A DNA stretch of 64,000 bases from Heterotrichella gracilis (taxonomy: Eukaryota; Sar; Xanthophyceae; Tribonematales; Xanthonemataceae): assembly GCA_032358255.1 (NCBI GenBank), contig JAULBX010031370.1, forward strand, positions 248,001-312,000. Reading direction: 5' to 3'. The translations under genes were made by a program, and so were the position numbers. Below the pieces are notes generated by a model. The model was given only the letters and a program-made list of their open reading frames with translations, did no database searches and was not told the origin of the DNA. Positions 55,001 to 64,000 of this stretch are shown here, piece after piece (the first letter of the stretch is position 1; each line of letters opens with the position of its first letter).

Positions 55001-58000
55001 GTCACCGGCCAGCTCACCGACACCCGCACCCGCTTCCTGGGCACCCGCCCCCCCAAGCTGTTTGCAGTGTCGGTGCGGGGGCAGCGATCCATGCTGGCGC
55101 TGTCCTCGCGGCCCTGGCTAGGGTACTCAGACATGGGGAGGTACAACCTGGCGCCGCTGTCGTACGACGCGCTGGACTATGCCTCAGGTGGGTATGGGTG
55201 GGTTACCCTTAGGGTTTGTTTTTAGTCTGGGGTGGGTCTGACATGGGGAGGTACAACCTGGCGCTGCTGTCATGTGATGCGCTGTTTTTGCCTCGGGTGG
55301 GTGGGTGGATTTACCTTTTCCTAGGGTTTGGTCTGTGATTGCTCCTCTGACATCGAGAAGTACAATTTGGCGCTGCTGTTGATGATGCGCTGCTTTATGC
55401 ATCAGGTGGGTGGGTGGGTGGGTGTGGGAAAGGGAGTTAGTCTTGCTGGGCGGCATGGGGATCCTGCTGGGTTGCAGGACTGCAATTTGGCGTGGTTGCG
55501 CCTTTCTGGTTTGTGCCTGTACCACTCACCCCTGAACACCACTCAATTACTCTCCCTTGCCCTAGGACGCACTCTTCACAATAATACATAAAACCCCCTG
55601 ACCTACACTTTACCCTTCCCTAGGGTTTGCCTCCGACCAGTGCCCCGAGGGCTTTGTGGCGGTCATGCGCAGCACCCTGTGCATCATCACAGTGGAACGG
55701 CTAGGGGACAACTTCAACCAGCAGCAGGTCAAGCTGCGATACACCCCCCGGAAATTTGCGATCCACCCGGAATTCAACACCCTGGTGGTGGCTGAGGCGG
55801 ACCATGCTGCGCTGCCATTGGCCGAGCGGGAGGACCTGGCGGATGGGGTGGCGGAGATGGCGGAGGGGTCGGAGGCAGGGGGCCAAATACAGGTGCGTTG
55901 CGTGGGGTGGTTTTGTGAAGGGGGCGTGGGAGGCATCGGTGGCTGCATTTGGTAGGGGGAATGGTTAGATGATATCATGTTGTGAGTCCATTGTATGCAT
56001 GATTCTTTCCTGAACAAACCAGTGGGTTATATTGGTGTGCATCGCCATGAAGAACTAAAACCCGCCCCTTTTCAATGCGAGTTGTTTGGCCCTAAAGCCT
56101 ATCACCCTTACTTGAACCCTAACCCAACCCCAAACCCTGCCCTAGGGTCCCGAGCTGGACGAGGAGCGGTCAGCCGCCGAGGAGCAGTTTGGCGCCCCCA
56201 AGGGCTCGGTGGGCCAATGGGCGTCCTGCATACGGGTGGTCGACCCTGCGTCGCTGGCCACCACGCATGTGCTCGAACTAGAGGACAACGAGGCTGCTTT
56301 GAGCATGTGCCTGGCGTCGTTTGGATCGCACCCCGAGTATGGGACGGTGCTGGTGGTGGGGACTGCGCAGGGGCTGACGTTCTACCCGCGGCATGCAGAA
56401 GGTGGGTAGAATGGAGGTGGTTTTGAAGGGCCTGGGTAGAATGTGTTCGGGAGGGGTGGAGAAGTGGTGTTGCGTCTGTGGATGACAAATAAGGCCACTT
56501 AGCATGCGCTTAAGGTACTTCTGAACACATGAAAATGGCTACTGGACTGGGACTCACCTTCTGCCCGCGGCATGTAGGAGCGTGGTGGGATGCAAGGGAG
56601 GTGCATGTCAAGCCTCACTCGGGGAGTTGTAGGTATATTGTAGGATATGGGAGAGTGGGTTTTACACCGACCCTGGAGACAAATGTAGCAGATTTAGGGT
56701 TGAACCCAAAACCCAAAACCCTAAGCAGGACCCTAACCCCCTAACCCTACACCCTCCAGGCGGCTTCCTGCGCGTGTACCGCTTCGCCGACTCGGGCCGC
56801 AAGCTGGAGCTGATCCACAAAACCCCAATCGAGGGTATCCCGGGGGCGCTGGCTGCCTTCAAGGGTCGCCTGCTTGCGGGCGTGGGCGCCAGCCTGCGCC
56901 TGTTTGACATGGGCAAGAAGAAGCTGCTGCGCAAGACGGAGTACCGCAAGCTGCCCAACCACGTGACCACGCTGCACACGCTGGGGGACAGGATCTACGC
57001 CGGGGATCTGCAGGTGGGGGTGGAAATTTTGGACCCTCAAGGTTGGGTGGGTGGGTGGTACAGCAGGTCACAGCCTCCCCTCACCACGCACATAGTACGC
57101 ACTTGTCCACAGTTGCTACGTGCACCCACCCCTTCACCCATGCAGTCACCCCTGCCAACCAGATCACCATGCTGCACACAAGGTTCAGACTTAGTGTGTG
57201 GGGGTTCCCAACGCCCATCCCTCCTACCTCGCTCACCCTTCCCTTCCCCCCCCTGCAGGAGTCCTTCTTCTACCTCAAGTACAAGAAGAGCGACAACAGC
57301 ATGTACGTGTTTGCAGACGACATGGTGCCGCGGTACCTCACCGCTGCGCTGCAGCTGGACTACGACACGATGGCGGGGGCGGACAAGTTTGGGAACGTGT
57401 TTGTGGCGCGGCTGCCGGCGGAGATCTCGGCGCAGGTGGGGGCAGTGGAGGGATGCTTGAAATGGGAGGTTGTAAAGGGGGAATGTGGCGCGTATGTCAG
57501 GGGAGATGTGGGTTGTGGTGGTCGGGGGGGTGGAGGTATTTTGGGTCCCAATCCAGGTGAGATGTGGGCTGTATATCAGGTGTAGGGTCCACAAAACCCT
57601 CAAACCCCCACAAACAACATCTCACATCCCCCCTCCCCCACCCTGCCTTCCAGGTTGAGGAGGACCCCACTGGCGGCAAGTTCTCCACCACCGGCGGCAC
57701 CCTCAACGCCGCCCCCAACAAGCTGGAGGACGTGATCCAGTTCCACGTGGGGGACACAGTGACCAGCCTGCAGCGGGCGGCGTTCCAGCCGGGGGGTACG
57801 CAGGTGGTGTGCTACAGCACGATGATGGGATCCATAGGTGAGCATGGGTGGTGTGGGGGTTGATGGTGGGGAGTGAGTGTAGATAGTTGGTCTGCTGGAG
57901 CACAATGATGGGGGCATGAGGTGCGCGCGGGGGTGGGGAGGGCAGGTGGTGCGCTGCAGCTTTGGTTCAAGCACACAGTGGCTGCTCAACCAGTGCCAGC

Positions 58001-58670
58001 CAAAGGCAAACCATCAGTCATATCAGCGAATGATTTCTTGAGAACACCACATTTCCAATCATCCTAGGACCTGGTACCTCGTAGCCCCCACCCTGACCCT
58101 CACCCCCACCCCCTCCTGCAGGCGCGCTGGTCCCCTTCACATCCCGGGAGGACGTTGACTTCTTCTCGCACCTGGAGATGCACCTGCGCCAGGAGGGGCC
58201 GCCACTGTGCGGGCGGGACCACGCGGCCTACAGGGGGTACTACTTCCCTGTCAAGGACGTGGTGGATGGGGACCTGTGCGAGCAGTTCAGCCAGGTGAGG
58301 AAGATGGAAGGGAGGGGAGGGGAGGGGGAGGGGTCCGATGTGAGCATCCATTGGATGGCCATGTGCATGTGTTGCCAATTGATTTGAGGCAATTCAATTC
58401 GTTGGGAGGTGTGTGGTGCAGTTTGTGTTGGGGCACTCAACCTGGCAGCCGTGCAGTCATGCTCACCAGAGAAGCTAAAACTGGGCTAAGTCATGACAGG
58501 ATCCCTCACCTGCCTATCCCGCCTGTGTGTCACCCACCTTGCCTCACCCCACCAACCCCCACCCCCTGCAGCTCCCCCCCGACAAGCAGCGCTCCATCTC
58601 CGAGGAGCTTGACCGCACACCTGGCGAGGTGCTCAAGAAGCTGGAGGACATGCGGAACAAGATTCTGTAG
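49093..58670 (+). CDS. SF3B3: Splicing factor 3B subunit 3 (SF3b130/SAP130)
   Basis: SF3B3 is the triple beta-propeller scaffold of the U2 snRNP SF3b complex. Seventeen exons join in phase to 1211 aa (usual length about 1217): 49093-49137, 49230-49763, 50087-50407, 50808-50981, 51350-51508, 52512-52832, 53272-53376, 54014-54244, 54586-54691, 54960-55187, 55624-55892, 56146-56401, 56760-57013, 57259-57435, 57654-57837, 58122-58294, 58572-58670. Recognisable all along: [161 protein letters not shown]. No lesions. Exon 8 is preceded by two decoy acceptors, and the introns before exons 11 and 12 end in CCCTAG. A TGTAA word lies at 58775. Confidence 0.97.
52936..53035 (+). repeat. Copy of SF3B3 exon 6 donor edge
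   Basis: GTGCAGGACAGTGGATTTCTGG, then GCATGTGCAGCTGCTGGGGG and ACGACTCCATGCTGCAGGT, matches exon 6 at 52758-52834. The block is about 195 bp downstream and again ends in a GT donor. Confidence 0.93.
53833..53965 (+). repeat. Two decoy copies of SF3B3 exon 8 acceptor edge
   Basis: CCCCCAG followed by GTGGTCATCTCCCTGTCTGG (53833) and GTGGTCAACTCCCTGCCTGG (53933) precede the real exon 8 (54014, GTGGTCATCTCCCTGTCTGG). Decoy 1 reads [13 protein letters not shown] then a stop, and decoy 2 diverges after [21 protein letters not shown] words lie between them. Confidence 0.96.
54335..54380 (+). repeat. Copy of SF3B3 exon 8 donor edge
   Basis: GATGCAGAGGACAACATGAA then GGTGCTAGCGCCACAGGTGCGCG copies the true end at 54211-54253 (GATGCTGAGGACAACATGAA, CAGGTGCGCG), about 120 bp downstream. 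A GT donor is retained. Confidence 0.92.
55231..55425 (+). repeat. Two copies of SF3B3 exon 10 donor edge
   Basis: CTGACATGGGGAGGTACAAC (about 55230) and CTGACATCGAGAAGTACAAT (about 55346) repeat the exon 10 end (CAGACATGGGGAGGTACAAC, 55128 onward). Each continues to a TCAGGTGGGTGG or TCGGGTGGGTGG donor context. Period is about 100-115 bp. Confidence 0.95.
56538..56582 (+). repeat. Copy of SF3B3 exon 12 donor edge
   Basis: GGACTGGGACTCACCTTCTG then CCCGCGGCATGTAGGAG copies the exon 12 end at 56361-56405 (GGACTGCGCAGGGGCTGACGTTCTACCCGCGGCATGCAGAAGG, in pieces), about 175 bp away. Confidence 0.75.
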
Positions 58671-59718
58671 AGTGCGCCGGGATTCGTGCTCACGGGGTCT
58701 ATGATCCATTGCTCTGGAAGGCCCTTGGGGTCCAATGGGAAGGGGCATTGGGGGCTTAACATGCGTGGAGATGCTGTAAGGGCTGCGAGCGGGGGGCGGG
58801 CAGGCGCAGAGCCCATGGATGTTGGACGACAGCTGGGGATTCGCCCAGGGATTGTATCGTCAGAGGATTGTGGGACAATGGCATGTGCCGTAGTCGTGGG
58901 AGGGTATTGCGAGACACGTGCTCCCGATCAGCCGGGCAGCGCTTGTGGGGGGCTTGCAGCATGACGCACTGTCCTTATGCATTAGCTTGCTCAAACCACC
59001 CCAGTGCTTGGTGCGTGGAACATGCTGCTCGCGTGAAGGGGCTCTAGGGTTTAGAGAGTTTGGGGATGGTTGCTGGAGCAGTTTGGCTGGTGGGGTCTAT
59101 CCTCGATTCATTTTTACATCGGCTTTGCATGTGGCTTTTCATGAGGTGACGCCACACTGTGGGTACTAGCATATGCGTTGCATGCAACCTGGATGGTCCA
59201 TCGTCAGCTGCTGTGATCTCGTTATATCCTTGGCAACAATAACACTGAATTCTACGCAATACCGTACTGTGACATCATTGCACAGTTTGCAACAAACCAA
59301 CAACAATTTGGCAAGTGCTGACTCAGAGTCAGACTGTACAAGGGTGTAATTTGCTACGTTTTTCTTGTATGCATAATGCCTACATATTCTGAGTCAACAG
59401 GAATGAATTGAAATAGGAAGTTCAAATGGCACTGCATTGAACTGATTTCCATGTGGCAGCCGCATTGATTTTTGAATCATATACATATTGATAAACTTGA
59501 GGTATTGAGGTGCTTAGGAGCTGCTGAAGAGCTGCTAAGCAAGGCTTGTGCCTATGGACACCTATAATACAACAATTGCCGTCTGACGTCTGAGTACCCA
59601 GTGGCACATGGCCCACCCGCCACCATGACGATGAATGATGACATCACCTTGCTGATCTTGATCTCATCCCGTAATGTATGAACCAAGGCAGCATGCCATG
59701 CCATGCTGTGGTTCCCCC
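58671..59718. other. Convergent intergenic region, SF3B3 / SOUL gene
   Basis: About 1.0 kb holding both 3' ends. The SF3B3 TGTAA word is at 58775-58779. One CTAGGGTTTAG word is at 59044. No gene was recognised. Confidence 0.45.
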
Positions 59719-61457
59719 TCACAGCGGCGTCAGCTTTGCCCCAGCTGCACTCGCCGCCCCAGGGATCATGACCTCGTTGTGGCGTCCCCACAGCCTCACC
59801 ATCGAATCATAGGTGCACATCATGGTCCAGGTGAGGTCCACCGCCCGCCCATCGCCCTCCACAGCCGCCAGCAGCTTGTCGTATTCGGTAGCGTACTTGG
59901 CGTCCGAGGGGAAGCCTCCGAACCCGCTCACGTAGGCGGTCCACTCTGGCAGCTGGATGAGGTGCATGTTGTCCTTGGTGGGCTGTGGAGCAGGGTTGCT
60001 CCCATCCTGCCAAAGTGGTCAACAAGGTTTGGTGAGGAAGCACACGCCAGTGGTGCATCAGCTGTTGGTGGTGCTGGTGTGTGTGCAAGCAATTGCAAGT
60101 CCAGCCACGGCACAGAGCAAATCACAGTCAATCAGATGTTCCAACAGCGAATGAACACCCAGTGGCACTGTTTGACCCCCTGCACTGGGTAGATGCAGCT
60201 TTGCGCAGGCTGTACATCTGAATCGTGATGTATCCAGCATGCAACTTGCAGCACGATGTCATGCTAGCATTGAAGAAGAAAGAAGAAAGAAAGAAAGGGG
60301 ACGCACAAAGGCGGAGTTGAAGCCAACTGATTCCCATGCACAGACATTTGGTAATCCCTTCCCCCAAAAATGCCAAGCAGATTCACTGAGCAGTACCCTG
60401 TTGATCAAGGGTATGACTATTTAGGGTGTAGGGGTTATACTGTACCTGCACCTGGTACTCCCATGGGAGATACATCATGATGGTTATGTTCTTTCCAGGA
60501 ACGTTAGATGCCATCACCGCTGGATTGCCTTGGTCAGCAGTCATGGTGGTAGCGTATGGCACAGTTCCTTTAATTGATTTGCCTTGATCATTGCTGCCAC
60601 TGAAGTACGCTGTGAGAACCTGCGCTGGTATGAACATACAGTCCGCACAAGAAATTTCAAAATGGTTGCCTTTATGGCGCATATTGGCAAGGGGTGATGC
60701 AGCCTTTGCATGTTACCCGGTGGTATCCAACATCAATAAATGAATTTATTATCATCATTTATCAACCCATGTCATTAACAAGCAATGAAGGAGCGTATAT
60801 ACCATAATGTTATCTGCATTTCTCCAGGTACCAATAGCGTACGATGGGATGATATACTCACAACCAAAATAGATGTATTTACACACCCTATATGGTTCAG
60901 CTCAGCCAGTGGACCAGACTGCCGCCGGCTGTGTGACTTACCGTGAATGCTTTGACAACGTCAGTGAAGTGAGACGTTGGCCCAAGGTTGATTGCCACCC
61001 ACAGTGCTGCAGAAGGGGACCAAGATGCGTTGTACTGAAGAGCTTCCAATGGTGTTGGCGCCCCTATCACATAGATGCCCTCTATCCATGCTGAGTGCAA
61101 CCTTATCAAAATGCTGTTTTTTGTTGGAATTCCTACACAAACCTCTGAGAAAACCTCCACATGCTTCTACTCACCAGATTCGTAGTTTCTAGCCTCGTAG
61201 TCCTGCTTCTTCTCAGTGACAGTGTACCTGGGGCAGTCATACCCATGGCAGAAAGCAGGAGTAATGAACTCGTTTTCAGATACCACCGGTACATTGTACA
61301 GTGCCACTGGCTTTCCTGTCAGCACCGCTTGCAAACGGCTGCCCTCCCAAAGTGACTTCATAGTGCGTGCCGTTGCAACCTGAGGCTGCTGAGCAATGAG
61401 GCAGAGAACTAACACTGGGCACACTACTGCCAGATGGGTAGATACAACACTGTGCAT
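59719..61457 (-). CDS. Secreted SOUL-family haem-binding protein
   Basis: SOUL/HEBP proteins bind haem or other tetrapyrroles. Four exons join in phase to 295 aa: 61457-61175, 61090-60942, 60619-60452, 60006-59719. Exon 1 starts with a signal peptide (MHSVVSTHLAVVCPVLVLCL) and continues to CPRYTVTEKKQDYEARNYES, the usual SOUL start (CPxYxVxxxxxxYExRxY). Exon 2 has FTDVVKAFT, exon 3 NITIMMYLPWEYQ (the central strand), and exon 4 LPEWTAYVSGFGGFPSDAKY and YDSMVRLWGRHNEVMI, the C-terminal SOUL signature. The acceptor of exon 2 was chosen at 61090 so the aromatic residue after the first block is kept. A haem His is not conserved in the family, so binding cannot be judged. Likely extracellular or in the secretory system; chloroplast entry through the signal peptide is a less likely option. 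Confidence 0.9.
60271..60340. repeat. GAAA-rich dispersed repeat, copy 2
   Basis: GAAGAAGAAAGAAGAAAGAA then GGGGACGCACAAAGGCGGAGT is related to 15583-15650. It lies in the SOUL intron between exons 3 and 4. Confidence 0.75.
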
Positions 61458-61913
61458 GGTCAGCGCGGGGAATGCGAAAGCCACGAGGCAGTACAGGTAA
61501 TTCAAATACGCTTCTTCCAAAACAAGCAAGTGGGCTGGCGAGCGTTGTCTACTCCCTAATGGTCTGTGCAGCAGCAGGTTTACGGAACCGCCGATTGGCA
61601 GACACAAGAACTTGCAAGTTCCACAGTGGTAAAAATACGTCTACGTGGTGGGTTTGCAATAAGCAAAGTGAGGTCCTAGGCTGTTCCACGTCGGTTTTCG
61701 GCACCCTTTTATGCGTACACTTCCAACTTCCACACAGCAAAACCCTACACCCTGAACCTGAACCCTAAACTCAACCCAATCTAAGCATTTTTGGGCGTCT
61801 TTAGTAGGCGGTGGGAACGCCACAGCACTCTTCATTTCCAAGTGACGTTTGCTAATGCAACTCTCCGGCGTCACCACTCTCATCCCTTTACTGGGTTGCG
61901 ACCAACCTGCAAA
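61458..61913. other. Divergent intergenic region, SOUL gene / exopolyphosphatase
   Basis: About 0.45 kb shared upstream region with CCCTACACCCTGAACCTGAA / CCCTAAAC words at 61741-61771. No core promoter element was identified. Confidence 0.45.
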
Positions 61914-64000
61914 ATGCACGCACGCTCCTTTTTTGCTAACCCCTCCACTTCCCAAGCCATCTGGTCAGCAAGGCAAACCAGGCGAATGTTATTACACTTA
62001 CACTTTGCCAGTACTGCAAAGGAACAAGACGAATGGGCGACTGTGTTGAGTTCCAAGTCGAACACTGAAAGCGTTGTGCCCCTGCCCACGACACAGGACA
62101 TATTTGCAAACAGCCACAGGTACGCAATAGTACTCCGTATCCTTCCATTCACCCAAAATATCAGTCACTGTTTCCTTATCTCACTGCCGATGGGTTGCAA
62201 CAGACTTTGAATAAGCATGCATCGCATGCATGCACACGCACATGCACATGCATGCATGCATTGCATATGCATCACAATTGCATATGCATCACACAGCTAT
62301 TTGCCAGGAAAGCCCCCAACCTTGCCTAACAACAGTAATACAGTTAACCAACTGCAAAGGGATTTGCTCAAAACCCTCACGAGGCCCTGTATTGCACCAT
62401 GTAAGGCCCAAAGTGCGCTGCATGCCGCAGGGGTGGCTTCACCAGCGCGAGAGAGAATAGCGACTGGAGCGAGGCTCTGGCGCCCCCGCCCACTGCACAA
62501 CCCCTGTACGCTGCCATCGACTGCGGGTCGCATGCGACAAGGCTGTTGATAAGCTCTGCAGATGGGGAGGTGCACAGGGCAGTGGTGGATACCCAGCTGG
62601 GGGAGGGGCTGACAGGAACCAACAGGGAGCTGAACCAAACGGCCATGGCCAGGACACTGGAAGTGCTGCAAGAATACCGTGCTCTCCTTGACCTCCTGGG
62701 TGGGTCCTCAACGCATGTTGCTTGACAACCCGCATCCTGATTGAGACATTACTGAGCAAGGCAGGGTGACACGCAAGACTACTCAGCAATAGCAAAAACA
62801 CTGGATATTTAATTGCACAACACCTAATTTCCTTCAGATCTGGTGAATACTGTCCACACACAAAACTGTTGTGCTGGCGCAAACTTGGCCTTCTTCAGAA
62901 TGGTTTTGTGGTGTCAGGCGTGCAAACAATAAAGGCAGTGGCCACTGCTGCGGTACGGAATGCAAGCAACCCGCACGACTTCCTGCAACCTGCGGAGCAA
63001 CTGCTTGGGGTTCCTGTGTCTGTCATTACAGGTAAGCGCAATCGTACCCCCGCGCTTTTTGTGGTTACAAGTTTAGGGTTAAGGGTTTCTTGGTTGTGAG
63101 GTGGTCAAGTGGGTCGCCATGCAGCCATTGCAGTGTGGCATTGCATGAGCATGGACATCCTACATGATGCCTCAAAGTGCAGCCAACGCCTTTTTTCATT
63201 GGTGATCACCACATGGATGGTGAATTGTGCTCCCACCGCCTGATTATGGTGAAGCTTGCATCGTGCTACCAGGTGTGCCATGCATGCAGTAGCCACACCC
63301 ATGGCCAGGTTCGAAAAAGGTTTCCAGGCCAACCCCAGCTCCCTTGCACTGTTAAGTTTAAGCCTAATGTCATCAACACCCTTCACTTCTTACCATGAAA
63401 TGACCCAATTCGCTGCCTGTCAGGTGCCGAGGAGGCGCAGCTTGCCTTCATAGGCGCAGCCTGCACAGGCACCAGAGGCAGGGCATTGCCGGGAGAAAGC
63501 ATTGCCGTAGTTGACCTGGGCGGCCAATCCACAGAGGTCGCCATCGGGTGCATTGGCCAGCCACCACGGGACGTGGTGTCGCTCCCAGTGGGGTGCATCT
63601 CCATTTCACACAGGCTTCACAGGGGGGGGGGCAATGAACCAGATGCACCATGTGTTGCTGAAGAAGAGGTGCGATGGCATGTGCGTTTTATCCATGATGG
63701 ATTGCAGCACAACAGTATGACTTGAGCAGCGCACAGCGTTGAAACCCTTGCATAGAAGTCAGGAAAAGGATTGTTTTTGCAGATTTGTGGGTACACTTCC
63801 TCGTCAGTGATACACACCCTTGCACAGTGTCATATCCGTCACATGGGCATGCAGGTGGCAGAGCCAGATGTACTGTCATCACAGGAAAGGCTGGTGGAGT
63901 CACTCGTAGCCACCCTGGCAGGGCACACCAGCCTGATGGAAGCGGTGAGCGCACAGCCTGTTGCCAGCTGCATAGCGGTGGGGGGCACCGCCACAACAGC
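61914..64000 (+). CDS. Ppx/GppA exopolyphosphatase, 3' end beyond the window
   Basis: Ppx/GppA phosphatases (ASKHA fold) cut phosphate from polyphosphate chains or hydrolyse pppGpp. Five exons join in phase: 61914-62119, 62431-62699, 62918-63031, 63424-63668, 63783 to the right edge. Exon 1 looks like an organelle transit peptide (basic, Ser/Arg-rich, ASQAIWSARQTRRMLLHLHF-like). The phosphate-1 motif is YAAIDCGSHATRLLI, where SH replaces the common SN. Next come QLGEGLTG, IKAVATAAVRNASNP, GVPVSVITGAEEAQLAFIG, phosphate-2 VVDLGGQSTEVAIG and, at the right edge, the adenosine-type VGGTATT motif. Plant-type Ppx/GppA proteins are few; here the enzyme is probably chloroplast or mitochondrial (inferred). 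The window ends just after VGGTATT. Confidence 0.9.
62213..62275. repeat. GCATGCAT-rich palindromic cluster in Ppx intron 1
   Basis: A run of overlapping GCATGC / ATGCAT palindromes (for example 62216-62234 and 62248-62262) lies in the first Ppx intron. It is the densest of many single ATGCATGCAT sites in the window. Confidence 0.8.

Overview
The window is nuclear DNA of a eukaryote, most likely a green alga (Chlorophyta, possibly prasinophyte-like). The reasons are intron-dense genes with GT-AG introns, GC-rich exons, plant-type telomere-like words (TTTAGGG/CCCTAAA) scattered through the introns, an Arp2 actin-related protein, a plant-type phosphoglycerate-mutase-like gene, a mitochondrial-type GrpE and many GT90 and SOUL-type algal genes. 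No bacterial operon, RNA gene, CRISPR array or retroelement was recognised. The organism assignment is an inference from gene content, not a match.

Thirteen gene models were rebuilt exon by exon by joining reading frames at GT...AG sites with matching phase. Left to right: a DENN-domain gene (minus, runs off the left edge); a secreted animal-type copper amine oxidase (plus, 3494-10128); a histidine-phosphatase / PGM-like gene (minus, 11471-13293); two GT90 glycosyltransferase paralogues in divergent orientation (minus 14694-19370, plus 21701-26232); a CCCH zinc finger fused to a CCR4-type exonuclease/deadenylase (plus, 27178-32761); a low-complexity protein of unknown function (plus, 33685-36680); mitochondrial GrpE (minus, 38051-41125); a fungal-looking PD-(D/E)XK-like protein (plus, 41711-43070); Arp2 (minus, 43891-48360); splicing factor SF3B3 (plus, 49093-58670, complete); a secreted SOUL haem-binding protein (minus, 59719-61457); and a Ppx/GppA exopolyphosphatase (plus, 61914 to the right edge). 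Strands alternate, so most neighbours are divergent pairs (shared 0.4-2.3 kb upstream regions) or convergent pairs (0.8-1.4 kb shared 3' regions). The genes are mostly housekeeping and do not form one pathway.

The most unusual feature is in the introns. At least twenty of them carry one to four decayed, or in one case almost perfect, tandem copies of the neighbouring exon edge, splice site included. The copies repeat at roughly 60-140 bp and are usually joined to short telomere-like words. Copies of a 5' exon edge lie in the intron before the exon, and copies of a 3' edge lie in the intron after it, as expected of repeated local duplication across splice junctions. The clearest examples are in GT90-A (15165-15504), Arp2 (46714-46977, exact 89-bp period), SF3B3 (53833-54060 and 55231-55430), the CCR4-like gene (28050-28300, 29877-30040, 31105-31260), GrpE (39520-39964) and the amine oxidase (8141-8345). 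In several places the telomere-like word itself supplies the splice donor or acceptor. This looks like a continuing route of intron growth and decoy-splice-site production and is the best candidate here for something not well described.
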